A DNA stretch of 9,439 nucleotides from JBIKLM01 sp044375105 (GCA_044375105.1 JBILNK010000169.1:1-9439); one strand, 5' to 3'. Counted from the stretch's first letter, positions 1 to 7,861 are shown. Translations and numbers: made by a program. The notes: generated by a model from the sequence alone, not told the origin.

Positions 1-717
1 GAGGCTCCTGGCGACGCATTCACGATCAACGTCACCGCGCGGCAATGGGCGTGGGAATTCAGCTATCCGAACGGGGCCAAGGACTCGGACCTGCATGTGC
101 CCGCTGGGCGCCCGGTCAAGCTGCTGATGTCTTCCGAGGACGTGCTGCACAGCCTTTATATTCCTTCGTTCCGCGTGAAGCAGGATGTGGTGCCTGGACG
201 CTACACCTCGCTGTGGTTCGAGGCCTTCCTGCCGGAGCAAAAGGATCGCGAGCAAGGTTTGCACCTGTTCTGCACCGAGTATTGCGGCACCGAGCACTCG
301 AACATGAACCGGCGTGTGTACGTGTACCCGCCGGCGGAGTTCGAGGCCAAGATCCAGAAGCTGGCTGACTTCCTCAACGACCCGGCGATCGTGCCGGCGG
401 AGAAAGGCCGGCGCATCTATGCACGCGCCTGCGCCAGCTGCCACCTGACCACGGATGGCACCAAGATCGGCCCGGGCTTCGAAATCGTCTCCAAGGCGAT
501 CAAGGACGGCTCCAGCGTGGCTTTCGCCGACGGCTCCAGCCTGGTGCCGGACGAGAACTACCTGCGCGAGTCGATCCTCGTCCCGGCGGCCAAGGTGCGC
601 CAGGGCTACCCGAACCAGATGAACTCGTTCCAGGGCCAGCTCAACGACGCCGAGATCAACTACCTGATCACCTTCATCAAGTCGATCGCCGATCCTTCCC
701 AGGGGGCTGGTCAGTGA
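1..717 (+). CDS. coxB: Cytochrome c oxidase subunit II with fused cytochrome c domain (caa3 type), 5' truncated
   Basis: The reading frame is open from base 1, so the N-terminal membrane hairpin lies outside the window; 238 residues remain. Fragment residues 14-20 (RQWAWEF) match the conserved aromatic segment that receives electrons from cytochrome c. The CuA site is complete: His50, then CTEYCGTEHSNM with Cys91, Glu93, Cys95, His99 and Met102. The C-terminal part (from about residue 135) is a class I cytochrome c domain with the CASCH heme-binding motif at 144-148; Met207 in NQMNSF is the likely distal heme ligand. In this family the subunit takes electrons from a cytochrome c or a partner complex on the outer face of the membrane and passes them through heme c and CuA to subunit I. 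The fused heme domain makes the enzyme a caa3 oxidase. A charged stretch of about six extra residues (PEQKDREQ region) lies just before the CuA loop. coxA follows after 104 bases, as expected for a coxBACD operon. Confidence 0.96.
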   Translation, partial: EAPGDAFTINVTARQWAWEFSYPNGAKDSDLHVPAGRPVKLLMSSEDVLHSLYIPSFRVKQDVVPGRYTSLWFEAFLPEQKDREQGLHLFCTEYCGTEHSNMNRRVYVYPPAEFEAKIQKLADFLNDPAIVPAEKGRRIYARACASCHLTTDGTKIGPGFEIVSKAIKDGSSVAFADGSSLVPDENYLRESILVPAAKVRQGYPNQMNSFQGQLNDAEINYLITFIKSIADPSQGAGQ

Positions 718-821
718 GACCGCCCGGGGTCTCCCGCCTCCTTCCCAACGCCTGACCGCGGGCTCGCCCGCCGCACGACTCCTCCACGCACGGCAGCACC
801 CGCCCAGCCACCCCACACGCC
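718..821 (+). promoter_or_regulatory. C-rich coxB-coxA spacer without Shine-Dalgarno
   Basis: By hand count this 104-base spacer has about 57 C and 24 G on the sense strand. It ends in CCCCACACGCC directly before the coxA ATG, and no GGAGG-like sequence lies within 15 bases of that start. A small perfect inverted repeat (GCGGGC TC GCCCGC, 758-771) lies inside it. C-rich, G-poor RNA resembles Rho loading sites, so a role in Rho-dependent polarity is possible but is inference only. No -35/-10 promoter pair is convincing. Confidence 0.4.
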
Positions 822-2525
<1,704 letters not shown>

Positions 2526-2552
2526 TCCCACTCGCTGCGCTCGTCCTCCGAT

Positions 2553-2589
2553 GGCCCCAGGGCCTCCGTTCCCGGAGGTTGCTGGGGCC
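2553..2589. promoter_or_regulatory. Strong stem-loop in the coxA-coxC spacer
   Basis: Outer arms GGCCCCAG (2553-2560) and CTGGGGCC (2582-2589) pair perfectly over 8 bp. Inner arms CCTCCG (2563-2568) and CGGAGG (2573-2578) pair over 6 bp around a TTCC loop, with only a small internal loop (GG opposite TTG) between the two stems. It begins 28 bases after the coxA stop and has no T-run, so it is not a classic intrinsic terminator. It could protect the 3' end of a processed coxBA message, attenuate readthrough into coxC, or mark a processing site. The structure is seen in the sequence; its function is inference. Confidence 0.6.
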
Positions 2590-2604
2590 GCCCGAGCTCA
2601 GCCA

Positions 2605-2618
2605 TGCTGGGCCCAGCA
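2605..2618. repeat. 14-bp perfect palindrome
   Basis: TGCTGGGCCCAGCA is its own reverse complement and lies 15 bases after the coxA-coxC stem-loop. It could be a dimeric regulator site or simply add to the RNA structure of the spacer. In DNA this rich in GC, chance palindromes of this size are not rare. Confidence 0.35.
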
Positions 2619-2640
2619 CTCCCCCAACCGGCCCGATACG

Positions 2641-2707
2641 CCCGCGAGCCCCTCCGGCGCCCTCCCTCCCCAGCGCCGCCCAAGCCACCCCCCTCCCCCT
2701 CGCGCCG
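2641..2707 (+). promoter_or_regulatory. C-rich leader immediately before coxC
   Basis: About 44 of these 67 bases are C and 13 are G, including long runs such as CCACCCCCCTCCCCCT. The coxC ATG follows directly after CTCGCGCCG, with no purine-rich Shine-Dalgarno within 20 bases. The composition matches the coxA and coxD leaders and is unlike the coding DNA around it. Confidence 0.4.
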
Positions 2708-3553
2708 ATGACCACCACCGCCGAAGCCCCCCCGGCCCACGCCCATGGCACCCACGGGCACGGTGCCCACGACCCGCACCTGGCGCACCACTTCGACACG
2801 CCGGAGCAGCAGTTCGATGCCGGCAAGCTCGGCATCTGGGTCTTCCTGGTCACGGAAGTGCTGTTCTTCTCGGGCCTGTTCTGCGCCTATTCGATCTGGC
2901 GCTCGGAGCACCCGGAGGTGTTCGTCTACGCGCACCACTACCTGGACACCTTCTGGGGGGCGATCAACACGGGCGTGCTGCTGCTGTCTTCGCTGACCGC
3001 GGCCTGGGCCGTGCGCAGTGCGCAGCTCGGCAACAAGTCCGGGCTGATCCTGAACATCATCATCACGCTGATCTGCGCCTTCGGCTTCCTGGGCATCAAG
3101 TACGTGGAGTACAGCGCCAAGTGGCACCACGGCACCCTGCCCGGCCGTTTCTATGAGCCGCACCCCGAATCGGTGCTGATCACCACGGACAACTACACCA
3201 AGGAGCTGGGCACGGCGGGGGACCTGGCCTTGGCGGAGCTGCGCGCGGAAAAGGGCCCTGACTACACGCCCAGTGAAGTGGAGCTGGGGGAGCGCGCCGT
3301 GCAGGTGATCGCCAAGCACGATCCGGAGCCCGAGACCGTGCGCACCTTCTTCGCGATCTACTTCTGCATGACCGGCCTGCACGGCATCCACGTGGTCGCG
3401 GGCATCATCGCCTTCCTGTGGATCCTGGGCCGAGCCATGAAGGGTGAGTTCGGCCCGACCTTCTTCGGCCCCGTCGATTACACCGCGCTGTACTGGCACC
3501 TCGTCGACCTGATCTGGATCTACCTGTTCCCGCTGCTGTACCTGATCAAGTAA
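2708..3553 (+). CDS. coxC: Cytochrome c oxidase subunit III, with large loop insertion and His-rich N-terminus
   Basis: With the ATG at 2708 (MTTTAEAPPA) the protein has 281 residues. The frame is open further upstream (2579), but that part encodes a proline-rich, low-complexity stretch across the spacer and is unlikely to be translated. Five membrane helices are visible, at about 41-64, 86-104, 112-134, 211-242 and 259-280, which is the five-helix form of subunit III found in many caa3 oxidases. Family signatures are the TM1 glutamate (Glu50 in LVTEVLFFSGLF), TGLHGIHVVAG (His224, His227 region) in TM4 and YWHLVDLIWIYLFPLLY in TM5. Subunit III stabilises subunit I and helps proton uptake. Residues 11-28 contain eight histidines. 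Between TM3 and TM4 a charged loop of about 70 residues (140-211) replaces the usual short link. The gene follows coxA after 182 bases. Confidence 0.95.
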   Translation: MTTTAEAPPAHAHGTHGHGAHDPHLAHHFDTPEQQFDAGKLGIWVFLVTEVLFFSGLFCAYSIWRSEHPEVFVYAHHYLDTFWGAINTGVLLLSSLTAAWAVRSAQLGNKSGLILNIIITLICAFGFLGIKYVEYSAKWHHGTLPGRFYEPHPESVLITTDNYTKELGTAGDLALAELRAEKGPDYTPSEVELGERAVQVIAKHDPEPETVRTFFAIYFCMTGLHGIHVVAGIIAFLWILGRAMKGEFGPTFFGPVDYTALYWHLVDLIWIYLFPLLYLIK

Positions 3554-3608
3554 GCCGCAGGACACCAGTTCCCGACGATCCAACCGCACCCCCCTGCACC
3601 GCACCGCG
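3554..3608 (+). promoter_or_regulatory. C-rich coxC-coxD spacer without Shine-Dalgarno
   Basis: The 55-base spacer contains about 28 C and 12 G, with a run of six C. It ends in CACCGCACCGCG directly before the coxD ATG. No Shine-Dalgarno is visible. The short spacing supports cotranscription of coxC and coxD. Confidence 0.35.
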
Positions 3609-4121
3609 ATGTCTTCCCCGAACCCCAGCCACGCCGCCCACGCCGATTCGCACGGCTCCCACAGCGTCCACGTGCTGCCCTGGCAGCTTCTGGTGGGCGT
3701 GTGGGCCCTGCTGATGGGCTTGACCGTTTTGACCGTTTGGCAGTGGTCTTTGGACCTCGGCAAGATCGACCTGGTGATCGCCATGGTCATCGCCACGATC
3801 AAGGCCTTGCTGGTGGCCATGATCTTCATGCACCTCGCCTGGGACCGCCCGTTCAACGGCATCGTGTTCCTGTCCTCGCTGATCTTCGCGGGCCTGTTCG
3901 TGAGCGTGTCCTTGCTGGACACCGACCAGAACCAAGCTGCGATCGCCAAGCGCCGTGTGGACAAGTCCCTGGTCGGCGCCCGCCCGGACTACGCTGCGAT
4001 CCAGGCAGAGCATGCCAAGCACGTCGGACACGGCGCGGCGGATCACGGCGCGGCTGGACACGGCTCATCCGGACATGAGGCGCAGCCGGAGTCCCAGCCG
4101 GCCCCTGCCAGCGACCATTGA
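3609..4121 (+). CDS. coxD: Cytochrome c oxidase subunit IV, prokaryotic COX4 type, with His-rich tails
   Basis: The 170-residue protein has three membrane helices (about 23-44, 52-76 and 82-103). The segment KALLVAMIFMHL at the end of helix 2 is the hallmark of the bacterial COX4 family (COX4_pro / CtaF-like). These small subunits sit at the edge of the oxidase and probably aid assembly; their exact role is not well defined. The usual protein is about 95-110 residues. Here the extra length is an N-terminal tail with five histidines in residues 8-21 and a C-terminal tail (about 104-170) with seven histidines after residue 134. That tail includes the five-residue repeats HGAAD, HGAAG and HGSSG. 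It lies 55 bases after coxC and ends the coxBACD block. The start is the first ATG in frame, and it leaves only a short polar tail before helix 1. Confidence 0.93.
   Translation: MSSPNPSHAAHADSHGSHSVHVLPWQLLVGVWALLMGLTVLTVWQWSLDLGKIDLVIAMVIATIKALLVAMIFMHLAWDRPFNGIVFLSSLIFAGLFVSVSLLDTDQNQAAIAKRRVDKSLVGARPDYAAIQAEHAKHVGHGAADHGAAGHGSSGHEAQPESQPAPASDH
4029..4073 (+). repeat. coxD: 15-base tandem repeat in the coxD tail
   Basis: Three consecutive in-frame 15-base units (4029-4043, 4044-4058, 4059-4073) encode HGAAD, HGAAG and HGSSG. The first two share CACGGCGCGG exactly and the third is diverged. Units of this kind can gain or lose copies by slippage, so the length of the His-rich tail may vary between strains. 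Confidence 0.7.
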
Positions 4122-4747
4122 AAGGTTGACGGGCGGGGGATGATTCGACTCGGGCTGCCTGCGAGCGACGAGACTAGCCATCGAGTTCCCTACCGGCCGG
4201 GAACCTGCGGCCGCCAACCTGCGGCGCACCGGCAGGCATGTTCCGGGACTGTCCGATCGCAGGCGCCGCTCGCCTTCGACGGATGATCGGGTCGCCGGCC
4301 CGGCCCTTGCGGTCGGCGACTTGGGTGGGGGAGCTACGCGGGCCTGGGCCAGGGCGGATCGCTGGCCGCGGCTAAAGCGTTCTTGACCGGACAGTTCCTG
4401 TCCCCGGGTCGGTGGCTAGCTGGCTTTGCGGGGGGCCGTGGGGGGCGCGCGGCCCTGTGCTCGGGCGCGGTCGAGCCCAGCGGAAGTCCCGCTGCGGGGC
4501 CGGCTAGGGAGCCGGGCTGCCTGGTCCCGATCGGAACCCGATTCAGCTGCAGGTCCGACGCCAGGGCGCGTGCGCGCAGCATCCCGAGCCCCCGTCCTGG
4601 TCTCGGCCGGCTCCCCGGGGCACACTCGGTCCGCAGGAGCCCCCTCGGCGGTTGATGCCGCCAGGGCCCGGTCCCAAGCTACCGTGGCCCAAAGGCGCCA
4701 TCGGCGCCTGGGCCCGTCCGCACCAAGGCCGGTCCACGCCCTTCCCG
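4122..4747. other. 626-base region without a convincing gene
   Basis: Frames here are open only because of high GC; their products are Arg/Ala/Pro/Gly-rich and lack domain features. No tRNA T-loop or cloverleaf was found. Visible structure: an inverted repeat GTTCCC (4185-4190) / GGGAAC (4199-4204) with an 8-base loop, 64 bases after coxD, a possible operon terminator without a T-run; a direct repeat AACCTGCGGC (4202-4211, 4216-4225); a hairpin GGACAG TTC CTGTCC (4389-4403) extended by GACC/GGTC across a 3-base bulge (4385-4410); and the stem-loop at 4686-4714 listed separately. The promoter of the downstream subunit III-like gene is probably in this region, but I cannot place it. Confidence 0.5.
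4686..4714. promoter_or_regulatory. Leader stem-loop upstream of the second subunit III gene
   Basis: AGGCGCC (4693-4699) and GGCGCCT (4703-4709) form a perfect 7-bp stem around an ATC loop. The stem continues with GGCCC (4686-4690) pairing GGGCC (4710-4714) across a two-base AA bulge, giving 12 bp in total. It ends 33 bases before the chosen ATG at 4748 and would lie in the 5' leader of that message if transcription starts upstream. It could affect translation or message stability; no known riboswitch class is recognised. Confidence 0.5.
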
Positions 4748-5380
4748 ATGCTCTGGTTCAAGCCTACCGAGGACCTGCGCTTGGTCTCCCCTTCGCCCGC
4801 CTTCCGGCGCGCCGGATCTCCGGCCCCGACCGGAGTCGGAACCCTGGGGATGTGGTTCTTCATCGCCTCGTTGACCTTCGTCTTCGGGGCCTCCCTGCTG
4901 CTCTATGTCCTGCTGGTGGAAGCGCAGGAGACGCCGCTCCTGGCGGTCCTTCCGATCGTGCTGCCTGGCGCGATCGCCTCGACGGTGATCCTGCTGGCCT
5001 CCTCCGTGACCCTGCGCTTTGCGTCCCGGGAGATCGCCCAGGACCGCCGCCGCGCGGCCACACGCTGGCTGGGCTGGACCCTGGCGCTGGGTTTGGCCTT
5101 CGTCGTCCTGCAGTGCTTCAACTGGCTGCAGATGACGCAGCGCGGCCTGGCCTTCGATGCCACCAACCGCCACGCGGCCTTCTTTTACCTCTTGACCGCT
5201 CTGCACGCCGCCCACGTGCTGGGGGGCATCGTGCGCCTGTGGTGGGTCTGGCGCGCTTCCTCCCACGGACGCTACAGCGCCGAAGACCACGAGCAGATCA
5301 CCAACGTGGCCTTTTACTGGCACTACCTCGACATCGTCTGGGTCTTGATGCTGGGCACCATCCTGCTGGTCTCGAGCTGA
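4748..5380 (+). CDS. Diverged heme-copper oxidase subunit III-like protein (second COX3)
   Basis: With the ATG at 4748 (MLWFKPTEDL) the protein has 210 residues and five membrane helices, at about 33-57, 64-91, 107-129, 139-169 and 186-208. TM4 has LLTALHAAHVLGG (His153, His156) and TM5 has FYWHYLDIVWVLMLGTILL, both diagnostic of the COX3 family. An upstream in-frame start near 4652 would add a proline-rich stretch unlike the family, so the later ATG is preferred. It differs clearly from CoxC: it has no loop insertion and no His-rich tail, and Leu42 aligns with Glu50 of CoxC, so the conserved TM1 glutamate is missing. Some oxidase clusters carry two subunit III-like proteins (CoxO and CoxP of Bradyrhizobium coxMNOP are an example I recall). 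It probably serves the caa3 oxidase upstream or a related oxidase. The 626-base gap suggests its own transcription start. Confidence 0.88.
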   Translation: MLWFKPTEDLRLVSPSPAFRRAGSPAPTGVGTLGMWFFIASLTFVFGASLLLYVLLVEAQETPLLAVLPIVLPGAIASTVILLASSVTLRFASREIAQDRRRAATRWLGWTLALGLAFVVLQCFNWLQMTQRGLAFDATNRHAAFFYLLTALHAAHVLGGIVRLWWVWRASSHGRYSAEDHEQITNVAFYWHYLDIVWVLMLGTILLVSS

Positions 5381-5502
5381 GCGGCACCCGAGCTGACGCG
5401 CGGCGCTCCCCGATCGCCCGAGCTGGGATCGAGCCCCGCGGCGCCGAGGCGGCCCGCGGCGGCGAGCCGGCCCGCGCTCGAGGGGCGAGCTGAATCCGCC
5501 TC

Positions 5503-5528
5503 GGGGGCAGGAGCCGCTCCGCGCCCCC
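5503..5528. terminator. GC-rich hairpin between convergent genes
   Basis: GGGGGC (5503-5508) pairs with GCCCCC (5523-5528), and inside it GGAG (5510-5513) pairs with CTCC (5517-5520) around a CCG loop. It lies about 120 bases past the stop of the second subunit III gene and about 75 bases past the typA stop in the other direction, where a bidirectional terminator would be useful. There is no T-run, so intrinsic termination is uncertain. Confidence 0.4.
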
Positions 5529-5560
5529 GGCGCGCGGACCGCAGCCGGGGCCGATTGGAC

Positions 5561-5579
5561 GGCGGTCCCGGGAACCGCC
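5561..5579 (-). terminator. Hairpin just downstream of typA
   Basis: GGCGGT (5561-5566) pairs with ACCGCC (5574-5579) around a 7-base loop that is itself CCCGGG-containing. It starts 24 bases beyond the typA stop on the minus strand, the usual position for a 3'-end structure. No T-run follows, so it may protect the 3' end or assist factor-dependent termination rather than act alone. Confidence 0.4.
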
Positions 5580-5603
5580 CGAGGCGCTCCCGCGACCGAG
5601 CGA

Positions 5604-7493
5604 TCACTTGCTGGACTTGCGGCGCACGTTGCTGTCCAGGATGCGCTTGCGCAGGCGCAGGTTCTGCGGCGTGACCTCGAGCAACTCGTCGTCCTCCAGG
5701 TACTCGAGCGACTCCTCCAGGGACATGCGCTTGGGCGGCGGCAGGTTGACGTTGTCGTCCTTGCCGGCCGCGCGCATGTTGGTCAGCTTCTTCTCGCGGC
5801 AGACGTTCAGCGGCAGGTCGCCCGGCTTGTTGCTTTCGCCCACGACCATGCCCTCGTAGACCTCGTCGCCGGGTTCGATGAACCAGGTCCCGCGGTCCGC
5901 CAGGCTGTCCAGGGCGTAGCCCATGGCCGGGCCCGCCCGGTCCGCGACCAGCACGGCGCCGTTGCGGCGCGGGATCGCGCCGCCGTCCGGCTTCCAGGCG
6001 TCGAAGATGTGGCTCAGGATCGCCTCGCCCTGGCTCAGGGACATCAGCGCGGTGCGCGCGCCGATCAGACCGCGGGCGGGCACGGTGAATTCGAGGCGGG
6101 TCAGGTTGCCATGGGCTTGCATCTCCAGCATTTCGCCCCGGCGGCGGCCCATGAATTCGATCACGCGGCCGGCGGAGTCGTTGGGGGTCTCGACCGTGGC
6201 GCGCTCGATCGGCTCGCAGCGCACGCCATCGACTTCCTTGATGATCACCTGGGGCTTGCTGACCGCGAATTCGTAGCCCTCGCGGCGCATGTTCTCGACC
6301 AGGACGCCCAGGTGCATCACGCCCCGGCCCTTGACCTCGAAGGAGTCGGTCTTCTCGGTGGGGGAGAGCTGCAGGGCTGCATCGCGCAGGGCAGCCTTCT
6401 CGAGCCGGGTCCAGATTTGACGGCTGGTCACGAACTTGCCCTCCCGCCCGGAGAAGGGCGAGTCGTTGACCGAGAAGATCATCGAGATCGTGGGCTCGTC
6501 GAGCTGGATCGCGGGCAGCGGGTCGGGCTGGTCGAAGGGGCACAGGGTGTCCCCGATCGAGAGCTCCTCGATGCCGGCCACCACCGCGATGTCGCCGCCG
6601 GCAACCTCGTTGACGTTGGTCCGCTCGAGACCCTCGAAGCGGTAGAGGTTTTTGACGTTGGCGTGGACCAACTTCTTCCTCTCGGGGTGGCACAAGGTGA
6701 CCCGCTGGCCCAGCTTCAGCGTGCCGCGCACGACCCGTCCGATGCCCAGGCGGCCGACGAAGTCGTCGTGGTCGATGGTCACCGCCTGGAACTGCACCGG
6801 AGCATCCGGATCCGGCATGGGCGGCCGCACGTGCTCCATGATCAGTTCGAACAGCGGGCCGAGGTCCTGGGCTCGCCGCCCCAGCTCCAGCACGGCCCAG
6901 CCGTCGCGGCCCGAGCCGTAGCAGACCGGGAATTCGAGCTGCTCTGGGGTCGCGCCGAGCTCCACGAACAGGTCGAAGATCTCGTCCAGGACCTCGTTCG
7001 GGCGCGCGTCGGGGCGATCGATCTTGTTGATCATCACCAGCGCCTTGAGGCCGCGCTCGAACGCCTTGCGCAGCACGAAACGGGTCTGCGGCATCGGACC
7101 CTCGAAGGAGTCGACCAGCAGCAGGACCGCGTCGGCCATGCCCAGGGTGCGCTCCACCTGGCCGCCGAAGTCGGCGTGGCCTGGGGTGTCGACGATGTTG
7201 ATGCGCGTGCCCTGGAAGCGGATGGCCGTGTTCTTGGCCAGGATCGTGATGCCGCGCTCGCGCTCCTGGGCGTCGGAGTCCATGACGCGCTCGGGCACGT
7301 CTTGGTTGTCGCGGAAGGTGCCGGCGTAGCGGAACATCTGGTCCACGAGGGTGGTTTTCCCGTGGTCGACGTGGGCGACGATGGCGATGTTGCGGACCTC
7401 TTCGATCACGCGGCTCGAGGACAGGGCCTTCAAGGCAAAGCGGGGCTGGCTGGGAGCGATCGGTGCGCGGACGCGGGGGCGGTCCGTCGACAC
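5604..7493 (-). CDS. typA: Translational GTPase TypA/BipA
   Basis: The 629-residue protein is a full-length TypA (family members are about 605-615 residues). TypA is a ribosome-binding GTPase related to EF-G and LepA that acts in 50S subunit assembly, chiefly under cold and other stress. GTP-binding motifs: G1 AHVDHGKT (40-47), G2 RGIT (80-83), G3 DTPGH (102-106), G4 NKID (156-159). The G5 region reads YGSGRDG (192-198) instead of the common YASA. Domain II (about 231-330) and EF-G-like domains III and V (about 334-500, with VKGRGVMHLGVLVENMRREG at 387-406) follow. The TypA-specific C-terminal domain is complete, with PARGLIGARTALM (472-484) and REKKLTNMRAAGKDD (566-580). The start is uncertain: the GTG at 7493 gives about 28 residues before the family's usual beginning, whereas a GTG at 7409 would give MIEEVRNIAIVAHVDHGKT, which fits most homologues better. 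Neither has a good Shine-Dalgarno. The gene is convergent with the second COX3. Confidence 0.96.
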   Translation of the reverse strand: MSTDRPRVRAPIAPSQPRFALKALSSSRVIEEVRNIAIVAHVDHGKTTLVDQMFRYAGTFRDNQDVPERVMDSDAQERERGITILAKNTAIRFQGTRINIVDTPGHADFGGQVERTLGMADAVLLLVDSFEGPMPQTRFVLRKAFERGLKALVMINKIDRPDARPNEVLDEIFDLFVELGATPEQLEFPVCYGSGRDGWAVLELGRRAQDLGPLFELIMEHVRPPMPDPDAPVQFQAVTIDHDDFVGRLGIGRVVRGTLKLGQRVTLCHPERKKLVHANVKNLYRFEGLERTNVNEVAGGDIAVVAGIEELSIGDTLCPFDQPDPLPAIQLDEPTISMIFSVNDSPFSGREGKFVTSRQIWTRLEKAALRDAALQLSPTEKTDSFEVKGRGVMHLGVLVENMRREGYEFAVSKPQVIIKEVDGVRCEPIERATVETPNDSAGRVIEFMGRRRGEMLEMQAHGNLTRLEFTVPARGLIGARTALMSLSQGEAILSHIFDAWKPDGGAIPRRNGAVLVADRAGPAMGYALDSLADRGTWFIEPGDEVYEGMVVGESNKPGDLPLNVCREKKLTNMRAAGKDDNVNLPPPKRMSLEESLEYLEDDELLEVTPQNLRLRKRILDSNVRRKSSK

Positions 7494-7836
7494 CTGCTGG
7501 GCTCGGATGAACTCGGCAGTTTAGCCCCCGCCCGGCCTTTCCGATCCGGCTCTCATTTAGATCCCACCAGCACGAGCGGCCGCCCGCCCCGCTGGCCGAG
7601 CTGAGGCCGGCTCCCTGACCCACCTAGGGTCTTCCGCAGCGATGCCATTGGCCTCTCGTTCGGGGCGCGATGGGGCTGGAGCCGAAGGGCGGGGAGCCCG
7701 TTGGCCGGAGCATGGCCGTTGACCCTGTGGGAAGCCGAAGGGGCCGCCTTGATCGGCGCTTGACCGGCGAACGCCCGCCCGACTCTGCGCCCGCGGCCTG
7801 CGATGGCCCGGCGAGACTCCCGCCCGAGCCCCGGAG

Positions 7837-7861
7837 CCTGGGCTGCCCGGGCAGCCCCAGG
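7837..7861. repeat. Near-perfect 25-bp palindrome
   Basis: The core GGCTGCCCGGGCAGCC (7841-7856) is a perfect 16-bp palindrome. The arms extend as CCTGG on the left and CCAGG on the right with a single extra C on the right side. As DNA it could be a regulator or nucleoid-protein site; as RNA it would form a long hairpin. Confidence 0.45.

Noticed and set aside
2579..2707. Upstream in-frame start for coxC adding 43 residues
   Set aside because: The extension is proline-rich, overlaps the stem-loop and C-rich leader, and does not resemble any subunit III N-terminus; the ATG at 2708 is preferred.
4383..4655. 90-codon plus-strand frame in the gap
   Set aside because: Composition is Gly/Arg/Ser/Pro without secondary-structure pattern, and overlapping frames are equally open, which indicates GC effect rather than a gene.
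4652..4747. Earlier start for the second COX3 adding 32 residues
   Set aside because: The added residues are Pro/Gly-rich, contain the leader stem-loop and precede the normal family start; the ATG at 4748 fits better.
4426..5493. 355-codon plus-strand frame covering the gap and the second COX3
   Set aside because: Arg/Ala/Pro-rich without hydrophobic helices, while the overlapping frame gives a clear COX3 protein.
6009..7604. 531-codon open frame on the plus strand opposite typA
   Set aside because: It is rich in His, Asp, Leu and Val with no recognisable domain, and lies antisense to a certain gene. It is an artefact of high GC.
5323..7623. 766-codon open frame on the minus strand overlapping typA in another frame
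   Set aside because: The product is Arg/Pro/Gly/Ala-rich. The typA frame contains all GTPase motifs over the same bases, so this is a frame shadow.
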